DNA from: Opitutus sp. GAS368
GTDB lineage: Bacteria; Verrucomicrobiota; Verrucomicrobiia; Opitutales; Opitutaceae
Assembly (NCBI GenBank): GCA_945861235.1
Contig: CAMATV010000183.1
Coordinates: 1 to 6,826 of the forward strand
Length of the DNA: 6,826 nucleotides
Direction of reading: 5' to 3'
Shown here: in pieces, positions 1-4,450 of the stretch
Position numbering within the stretch: position 1 is the stretch's first letter
How the letters are laid out: each line of letters starts with the position of its first letter
The notes under the pieces: generated by a model
The model's input: the letters and a program-made list of their open reading frames with translations, nothing else
What the model was told of the DNA's origin: nothing
The model's database searches: none
Position numbers and translations under genes: made by a program

Positions 1-1
1 C

Positions 2-1282
2 CAAAAACGTGTGCTGGCAGTTATCATGGGCGGTGGCCGCGGCACCCGCCTCTCCCCGCTGACGCTGGAACGTTGCAAACCGGCCGTGCCCCTCGCCGGT
101 AAATATCGCTTAGTCGATATTCCGATCAGCAACTGTATTAACTCCGGCATTAACCGGATATTCATCTTGTCGCAGTTCCAGACCGCGTCACTGCACCGCC
201 ACGTGCAGAACACGTACCACTTCGATCCATTCGGCGGCGGCTTTGTGGATATTCTGTCGGCGGAGCAGACCGAGAAAAGCGCCGATTGGTATCAGGGGAC
301 CGCCGATGCGGTGCGCCGCAATCTCGTCCACTTCCGCGCCTTCCCGCATGATCTCGTGCTGATTCTTTCGGGCGACCAACTCTACCGGATGGACTACCGC
401 AAGATCGTCGAGCAGCACATCGCAACGCAAGCGGACGTGACTGTCGCGGCGGTTCCGTTTCCGGTTTCGAAGGTGGCTGGTCTCGGCCTGATGCAGATCA
501 AGGATGATCACTCGATCACGCGTTTCGTCGAGAAGCCCAAGGATCCCGAGGTGATCCAAAGCCTGACACTCAGCGCGGCCCTGGAGTCCGAATTGGCAAC
601 CCCGTCTACGGAAAAACGCTGTCTCGCGTCGATGGGTATCTACGTTTTCAACCGGTCGGTTCTGGCGGACGCGCTGAGCGGGCCGCAGACAGATTTCGGC
701 AAGGAGATCATCCCTGGACTCCTCGGTCAGAAAAAACTTTTTGCCCATATTTTCGAGGGCTATTGGGAGGACATCGGAACGGTGCGTGCGTTTTTCGACG
801 CGAACCTCGCGCTGGCGCAGCCGCAGCCGCCCTTCGATTTTTTCGACGCAGTCGACCCCATCTACACGCTGGATCGCTACCTGCCCGCCGCGAAGCTCAA
901 CACGTGCGCCATCGACCACGTGGTCATCGGCGACGGTTCAATCATCACGGATTCATCTCTGCAGCACTGCGTACTCGGCGTCCGAAGTTTTATCGGTGAA
1001 GGCTCGTCGCTCAAGGATGCTGTGGTGATGGGAGCGGACTACTACGAGACACCCGCGCAGTTGCAGGAGAATACGCTGCTGGGGCGCCCGCGCATCGGCA
1101 TCGGAGCGAGGTGTGTCATCAAAGGTGCGATCGTGGACAAGAACGCGCGGATTGGGGCCGGTTGCGTCCTCATCGCGGCCGGTAAGGCCGACGGCACTTA
1201 TGCCAACGGGGCCGTCGTGATTCGCGACGGGGTCCTGGTGGTGCCGAAGGGTGCGACGCTGCCCCCTGGCACGACGGTTTAA
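2..1282 (+). CDS. glgC: Glucose-1-phosphate adenylyltransferase (ADP-glucose pyrophosphorylase), 5'-partial
   Basis: It makes ADP-glucose from ATP and glucose-1-phosphate, the committed step of bacterial glycogen synthesis in the cytoplasm. Numbering residues from the GTG at 11, the N-terminal nucleotidyltransferase domain shows GGGRGTRL (7-14), KPAVP (23-27), the catalytic Asp in SGDQLYRMDY (Asp122), the sugar-phosphate loop FVEKP (172-176, Lys175) and YWEDIGT (251-257). Residues from about 300 to 410 form the left-handed beta-helix (hexapeptide-type) regulatory domain, including GADYYET and DKNARIG. The frame is open to the left edge (Gln-Lys-Arg before Val), GlgC proteins normally have a few residues before this motif, and no ribosome site precedes the GTG. 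I therefore take the true start to lie just outside the window. YQGTADAVRR, ASMGIYVF, GYWEDIGT, GADYYET and DKNARIG resemble cyanobacterial and plant enzymes more than the E. coli type. The stop codon overlaps that of lgt on the other strand. Confidence 0.95.
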   Translation, partial: QKRVLAVIMGGGRGTRLSPLTLERCKPAVPLAGKYRLVDIPISNCINSGINRIFILSQFQTASLHRHVQNTYHFDPFGGGFVDILSAEQTEKSADWYQGTADAVRRNLVHFRAFPHDLVLILSGDQLYRMDYRKIVEQHIATQADVTVAAVPFPVSKVAGLGLMQIKDDHSITRFVEKPKDPEVIQSLTLSAALESELATPSTEKRCLASMGIYVFNRSVLADALSGPQTDFGKEIIPGLLGQKKLFAHIFEGYWEDIGTVRAFFDANLALAQPQPPFDFFDAVDPIYTLDRYLPAAKLNTCAIDHVVIGDGSIITDSSLQHCVLGVRSFIGEGSSLKDAVVMGADYYETPAQLQENTLLGRPRIGIGARCVIKGAIVDKNARIGAGCVLIAAGKADGTYANGAVVIRDGVLVVPKGATLPPGTTV

Positions 1283-2103
1283 GGCCGCGGTGGCTGAACA
1301 GGTCGGCGCAACACCAGCACGAGCCCGCCGGCGATCAGAAAGATCGAGTAAAACGTACCGCGACTGACGCCCAGCAAAAGCGAGGCGTCGGGTTCGCGGA
1401 ACGATTCGCCGAGCATGCGCACCAGCGCGTAGGCGAGCAGAAACTCCCCCGTGAGTCGTCCGGGGTGAGTGCGGGTGACGTCGCTGCGCCAGAACCGCCA
1501 TTGCGCCCACGCAAAGAGCACCGCGCCTTCGAGTGCGGCCTCGTAAAGTTGTGACGGGTGGCGGGGCAAAATGAGGTGAACAGGCGTCCCGACCGTCGCG
1601 CTTTGGGGAAAAATGACGGCCCACGGAACATCCGTGATTTTCCCGTAGAGTTCGCCGTTGATGAAGTTGGCGACGCGGCCAAAAAAAAGTCCCAGCGCTG
1701 CGGTGGTCGCAATCAGATCACTCACGGGAAAAAACGAGACGTGGTGCCGGCGCGCAAACAGGATGAGTGCGAACAAGACTCCGACGAAGCCACCGTGGCT
1801 CGCCATACCGCCCTCCCACACCCGCAGCAACGCGAGGGGATCGCGGAAAATCGCCTCGGACTGATAGAGCAGAAAATAACCGAGCCGCCCTCCGAGCATC
1901 ACACCAAACACGATGTAGGTGATGAGATCCCCAATGGTGTTGCCGCCAAAGGGGGACCGTCCTGCGCGATGGTAACGATGGAGCAACCAGACGGCTCCCA
2001 CAAAGCCGAGCACGTAGGCCAGCCCATAGTAGCGAATGCCGAAGTTATCCGAAAATCGGATCAGAAACGGGCTAAGATCGTGAACCCAGTAGGCGAGCGG
2101 CAT
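1279..2103 (-). CDS. lgt: Prolipoprotein diacylglyceryl transferase
   Basis: This inner-membrane enzyme transfers diacylglycerol from phosphatidylglycerol to the lipobox cysteine of prolipoproteins, the first step of lipoprotein maturation. The 274-residue protein has the usual family length and several hydrophobic helices (for example about 27-42, 61-80, 104-117, 129-148 and 250-266). Visible family motifs are GIRYYGLAY near the N-terminus, GGRLGYFL (71-78), GGMASHGG with His103, the signature GRVANFINGELYG (142-154) with Arg143, Asn146 and Glu151, SQLYEA (184-189), and ESFREPD with Arg236. His103, Arg143 and Arg236 correspond to essential residues described for E. coli Lgt. The ATG at 2103 is favoured because an in-frame stop lies four codons upstream. 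A GGAGGGG lies about 19 bases before it, too far to be an ordinary ribosome site. It is transcribed away from gcvT and converges on glgC. Confidence 0.96.
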   Translation of the reverse strand: MPLAYWVHDLSPFLIRFSDNFGIRYYGLAYVLGFVGAVWLLHRYHRAGRSPFGGNTIGDLITYIVFGVMLGGRLGYFLLYQSEAIFRDPLALLRVWEGGMASHGGFVGVLFALILFARRHHVSFFPVSDLIATTAALGLFFGRVANFINGELYGKITDVPWAVIFPQSATVGTPVHLILPRHPSQLYEAALEGAVLFAWAQWRFWRSDVTRTHPGRLTGEFLLAYALVRMLGESFREPDASLLLGVSRGTFYSIFLIAGGLVLVLRRPVQPPRP

Positions 2104-2133
2104 GACGGCAGTTTATGCAGCGCCCCTCCGTGG

Positions 2134-2145
2134 CGAATATATTCG
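2134..2145. promoter_or_regulatory. 12-bp perfect palindrome in the lgt-gcvT divergent region
   Basis: CGAATATATTCG is a perfect palindrome and an AT-rich island in otherwise GC-rich DNA, between two genes read in opposite directions. TATATT inside it could serve as a -10 element in either direction, which would give leaders of about 60 bases for gcvT and 25 to 30 for lgt. I found no convincing -35 element at the right spacing, so its role as promoter or operator is inference. Confidence 0.35.
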
Positions 2146-2176
2146 GCGCGGTGCGGTGGCGGACGAAAAGGAACTT

Positions 2177-2194
2177 GCCGCGCTCGGCCGCGGC
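2177..2194 (+). other. GC-rich hairpin in the gcvT leader
   Basis: GCCGCG and CGCGGC form a perfect six-base-pair stem around a six-base loop, ending 16 bases before the gcvT start. No T-run follows, so it is not a classic terminator. It could affect translation initiation or be a chance feature of GC-rich DNA. No Shine-Dalgarno sequence is visible between it and the ATG. Confidence 0.3.
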
Positions 2195-2210
2195 GCGCGT
2201 AGTTCGCTGA

Positions 2211-3317
2211 ATGAGCGAACTCCACCGCACGCCACTGCGTGATTTTCATGCCGCCCACGGCGCGCGCTTGGTCGACTTCGCGGGTTGGGAAATGCCCGTC
2301 CAATACCGGAGCATTCTCGAGGAGCACAAGGCGGTGCGTCGCGCGGCCGGCCTCTTCGATGTCAGCCACATGGGCGAGGTCGACGTGCGTGGGCCGGAGG
2401 CGGGGAAATTCCTGAATTATCTCGTGACGAATGATGTCGCGAAACTCTACCCGGGCCGCGTGCTCTATTCTCCGATGTGCTATCCGAGCGGCGGCGTCGT
2501 GGACGATCTGCTCGTCACCATGCGCGGGCCCGACGATTACTTTCTCTGCATCAACGCCGGTAACGTCCCGAAGGATCTCGCGTGGATTCGTGAGCAATCG
2601 TCGCCGTTCGCCGTCACGATCACGGATCGCAGCGACGATTACGCGCTGCTCGCGGTGCAAGGTCCGCGCGCAGCGGAGATCGTCCAATCGCTCACAGGTG
2701 CGAAACTCGGGCTCGTGCAGTATTACCATGTCACCGAGGGCACGGTCGCCGGTATCCACTGCGTGATCAGCCGGACCGGCTATACGGGCGAGGACGGTTT
2801 CGAACTTTATCATGCGGCCGGTGATGCCGTCGCGCTCGCCGAGGCGGTGTTGGCGGCCGGCGCTCCGCGAGGGCTCGAGTTGGCCGGCCTGGGTGCACGC
2901 GATAGCCTTCGCCTTGAGGCGGGCTATCCGCTGTACGGCCACGAAATCACCCAGGATATTTCACCGCTCACCGCGGGTCTGGGTTGGACGGTAAAGTTGG
3001 ACAAAGGCGCGGATTTTATTGGCCGCGATGCGCTGGTTGCCGAAAAGAAAAACGGCGCAGTGAATAAAGTCGTTTTCTTCAAGACGGGCGACCGGCGGAT
3101 CGTGCGGGCGGAAACGCCCGTGCTCGGAGCGAATGGAGCCATCGTCGGTCGGGTGCTCTCGGGCACGCTGTCACCCCTCCTGAACGAGTCCATCGGTTCC
3201 GCCTTGGTGACAGTGGCCGCGGCGAGCGAAGCGCTCGTCGTGGACATTCGCGGAACAAAACTAAATTTGCATCTGGTCAAACCACCCTTCGTCGAATTGA
3301 AAAAGGCCCCCCAATGA
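2211..3317 (+). CDS. gcvT: Glycine cleavage system T protein (aminomethyltransferase)
   Basis: It transfers the aminomethyl carbon held on the lipoyl arm of H protein to tetrahydrofolate, releasing ammonia and forming 5,10-methylene-tetrahydrofolate in the cytoplasm. The 368-residue protein has typical length. The folate-binding domain shows DFAGWEMPVQY (22-32), LFDVSHMGEV (48-57), GGVVDDL (94-100, where the Asp pair includes the conserved catalytic Asp), SRTGYTGEDGFELY (187-200) and LGARDSLRLEAGYPLYGHE (227-245). The C-terminal barrel domain carries VGRVLSGTLSPLLNESIG (312-329). The ATG at 2211 gives the standard N-terminus, with TPLRDFHAAHGARLVDFAGW close behind it. Its stop overlaps the gcvH start as ATGA, which points to translational coupling. 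No glycine riboswitch is visible in the short leader. Confidence 0.97.
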   Translation: MSELHRTPLRDFHAAHGARLVDFAGWEMPVQYRSILEEHKAVRRAAGLFDVSHMGEVDVRGPEAGKFLNYLVTNDVAKLYPGRVLYSPMCYPSGGVVDDLLVTMRGPDDYFLCINAGNVPKDLAWIREQSSPFAVTITDRSDDYALLAVQGPRAAEIVQSLTGAKLGLVQYYHVTEGTVAGIHCVISRTGYTGEDGFELYHAAGDAVALAEAVLAAGAPRGLELAGLGARDSLRLEAGYPLYGHEITQDISPLTAGLGWTVKLDKGADFIGRDALVAEKKNGAVNKVVFFKTGDRRIVRAETPVLGANGAIVGRVLSGTLSPLLNESIGSALVTVAAASEALVVDIRGTKLNLHLVKPPFVELKKAPQ

Positions 3318-3697
3318 GCAACGTCCCCACGAATCTCTGTTACGCGAAATCCCATGAATGGCTGAAGGTCGAGACCGACGGCACTGCTACCGTGGGGATC
3401 AGCGACTACGCGCAAAGTTCGCTCGGCGATATCACCTATGTACAACTGCCGAAAGTCGGAGCGGTGCTGAAAGCCGGTGAGGTGTTTGGTGTCGTCGAGT
3501 CAGTGAAGGCCGCGAGCGATCTCTACGCCCCGGCTGCGGGCACGGTCATAGCGATCAACGCCGCGCTCGACGGAGCGCCCGAAACGCTCAACACGGCGCC
3601 CTACGAGGGTGGGTGGATGCTGAAGCTCACGTTGAGCAACCCCAGTGAGACGACGACATTGTTGGCCGCCGCCGCGTACGAGCAGTTGCTCGGCTAG
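3314..3697 (+). CDS. gcvH: Glycine cleavage system H protein (lipoyl carrier)
   Basis: This small lipoylated carrier shuttles the aminomethyl intermediate between the P, T and L proteins of the glycine cleavage complex. The 127-residue length is normal for the family. The sequence has SHEWLKVE (13-20), VGISDYAQSSLGDI (27-40), the lipoyl site FGVVESVKAASDLYAP with the attachment lysine at Lys65, and the typical PYEGGWMLKL near the C-terminus. It overlaps gcvT by four bases. A short AAGG about eight bases upstream is the only ribosome-site-like sequence, so coupling to gcvT translation is likely. The expected partner gcvP does not follow. A candidate terminator and a noncoding stretch come next. 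Confidence 0.97.
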   Translation: MSNVPTNLCYAKSHEWLKVETDGTATVGISDYAQSSLGDITYVQLPKVGAVLKAGEVFGVVESVKAASDLYAPAAGTVIAINAALDGAPETLNTAPYEGGWMLKLTLSNPSETTTLLAAAAYEQLLG

Positions 3698-3735
3698 GTG
3701 GTTCAGATTTTCGCTCGGATTGGCTGCCTGGTTTT

Positions 3736-3759
3736 TGAAGGGAGAGCCTTCAGCCTTTT
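3736..3759 (+). terminator. Candidate weak intrinsic terminator after gcvTH
   Basis: TGAAGG (3736-3741) pairs perfectly with CCTTCA (3747-3752) around the loop GAGAG, and four T residues follow at 3756-3759 after GCC. The stem is only six pairs and the T-run is short, so termination efficiency is uncertain. It lies about 40 bases after the gcvH stop, a sensible place for the end of the gcvTH transcript. Confidence 0.45.
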
Positions 3760-3830
3760 CGTATTTGAGCACGCCGACCTGCCCGTGATCGCTCATGAGT
3801 GTGAGAGGTGGAAGGCACGTGACTCGGATG

Positions 3831-3856
3831 AAATGCACGAATCGTGATTCGCATTT
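3831..3856. repeat. Inverted repeat overlapping the 6S RNA promoter -35 box
   Basis: AAATGC (3831-3836) matches GCATTT (3851-3856). Inside it, GAAT (3839-3842) matches ATTC (3847-3850) around CGTG, with AC unpaired on the left side. The right arm runs into the TTGACG box at 3855-3860. The position suits an operator for a transcription factor controlling the RNA downstream, but no known binding-site family was recognised. Confidence 0.4.
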
Positions 3857-3882
3857 GACGACGAAGGGTCGCGTCCTACGGT
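3855..3882 (+). promoter_or_regulatory. Candidate sigma-70-type promoter for 6S RNA
   Basis: TTGACG (3855-3860) matches the -35 consensus at five of six positions. TACGGT (3877-3882), 16 bases further on, keeps the most conserved T, A and final T of a -10 box. Initiation would fall at about 3887-3890, which agrees with the 5' edge of the 6S RNA closing stem inferred separately from base pairing. Confidence 0.5.
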
Positions 3883-3884
3883 GG

Positions 3885-4076
3885 GAGCTGACACCCTGCA
3901 GTGTTCGAGGTGCTTTCAATAACTGCTCTTTGCCTTAGAATTATTACGGGAGCCAAAACCGTCGCGGAAGATGCTAGGCCGTCCATCGGAAAGCAGACGC
4001 TGCGGAGGAGGCGCCCACCTTAACCTAAAAAGGTCCTGAGCCTTTGGGCATACGGCACAGGTGGGGTGTCACTCTT
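3885..4076 (+). ncRNA. ssrS: 6S RNA (RNA polymerase-binding regulatory RNA)
   Basis: 6S RNA binds the housekeeping RNA polymerase holoenzyme by mimicking an open promoter and lowers transcription in stationary phase. The length of about 190 bases fits. The two ends pair into a closing stem: GACACCC (3890-3896) with GGGTGTC (4064-4070), extended by GAG/CTC (3885-3887 with 4072-4074). Next come CCCTGCAGTGTTCG, like the GTGTTCG segment of known 6S RNAs, and a second stem GTGC (3910-3913)/GCAC (4055-4058). A central region of about 34 unpaired bases on the 5' side lies opposite a small hairpin ACCTT/AAGGT (4017-4021 with 4030-4034), as in the E. coli 6S bubble. A distal arm is closed by GGGAGCC/GGCGCCC (3948-3954 with 4010-4016). 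The call rests on this hand-made fold and on motif memory. The ends are approximate. Confidence 0.8.
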
Positions 4077-4095
4077 TCCTTCAGTACACTTACTC

Positions 4096-4434
4096 ATGAG
4101 TCCAACGTTCTACCACATCCTCCACGTCAGCTCCCTGCTCGTGCTCTTCGGTTACACGTTTTATGCGTTCGCCGCCCCGGCGGAAACGCGCAAGCGCGTG
4201 TTAATCATCACGGGGATCGCGAGTTTGCTGGTGCTGATCGGTGGTTTCGGGCTCATCACGAAACTGCGCGTGGGATTCCCCGGTTGGATCATCGTGAAAA
4301 TAGTGTGCTGGCTCGGGCTTTCGGCGGTTGTCGGGATGGCTTACAAGCGTCGGGCCCAGGCGAACACCCTGATGCTCGTCACGTTGGCGCTCGCGATCAT
4401 TGCCGTCATAATGGTCTACCTGAAACCGTTCTGA
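4096..4434 (+). CDS. Small four-helix integral membrane protein of unknown function
   Basis: I do not recognise a named family with confidence. The 112-residue protein is almost entirely membrane-embedded, with four predicted helices at about 6-27, 35-55, 65-81 and 90-109. Short basic linkers (TRKR and YKRR) follow helices 1 and 3. It has no signal peptide apart from the first helix and no obvious catalytic motif. A weak resemblance to SirB-like four-helix proteins is possible but unproven. The start is taken at ATG 4096. An in-frame GTG at 4066 would add ten residues but lies within the closing stem of the 6S RNA. No Shine-Dalgarno sequence is visible. The polymerase gene begins 16 bases after its stop, so the two are probably cotranscribed. 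Confidence 0.8.
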   Translation: MSPTFYHILHVSSLLVLFGYTFYAFAAPAETRKRVLIITGIASLLVLIGGFGLITKLRVGFPGWIIVKIVCWLGLSAVVGMAYKRRAQANTLMLVTLALAIIAVIMVYLKPF

Positions 4435-4450
4435 GGGGCGAACGCCGGGT

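Noticed and set aside
188..919. Minus-strand open frame of 243 codons opposite glgC
   Set aside because: It is a shadow of glgC, which has complete family motifs on the plus strand.
2104..2210. Possible glycine riboswitch upstream of gcvT
   Set aside because: The region is only 107 bases including the lgt promoter side, and no tandem aptamer motifs are visible.
3500..3919. Minus-strand open frame of 139 codons overlapping gcvH and the 6S promoter
   Set aside because: It is antisense to gcvH for nearly half its length, covers the terminator, inverted repeat and promoter signals, has no recognisable domain, and looks like a chance frame.
3936..3941. TAGAAT, a good -10-like hexamer before the membrane protein gene
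   Set aside because: It lies within the proposed 6S central bubble and no -35 box better than three of six matches is present at 16-18 bases. It could still be an internal promoter, but I prefer the RNA explanation.
4066..4095. GTG start at 4066 extending the membrane protein by ten residues
   Set aside because: The GTG falls in the 3' arm of the 6S closing stem, and the ATG at 4096 gives a natural membrane-protein N-terminus.
3698..4095. tmRNA, signal recognition particle RNA or RNase P RNA as alternatives for the noncoding gap
   Set aside because: No tRNA-like ends, no GGAAGGAAGCAGCC-type SRP loop and no RNase P core motifs were seen, while the 6S pairing plan fits.
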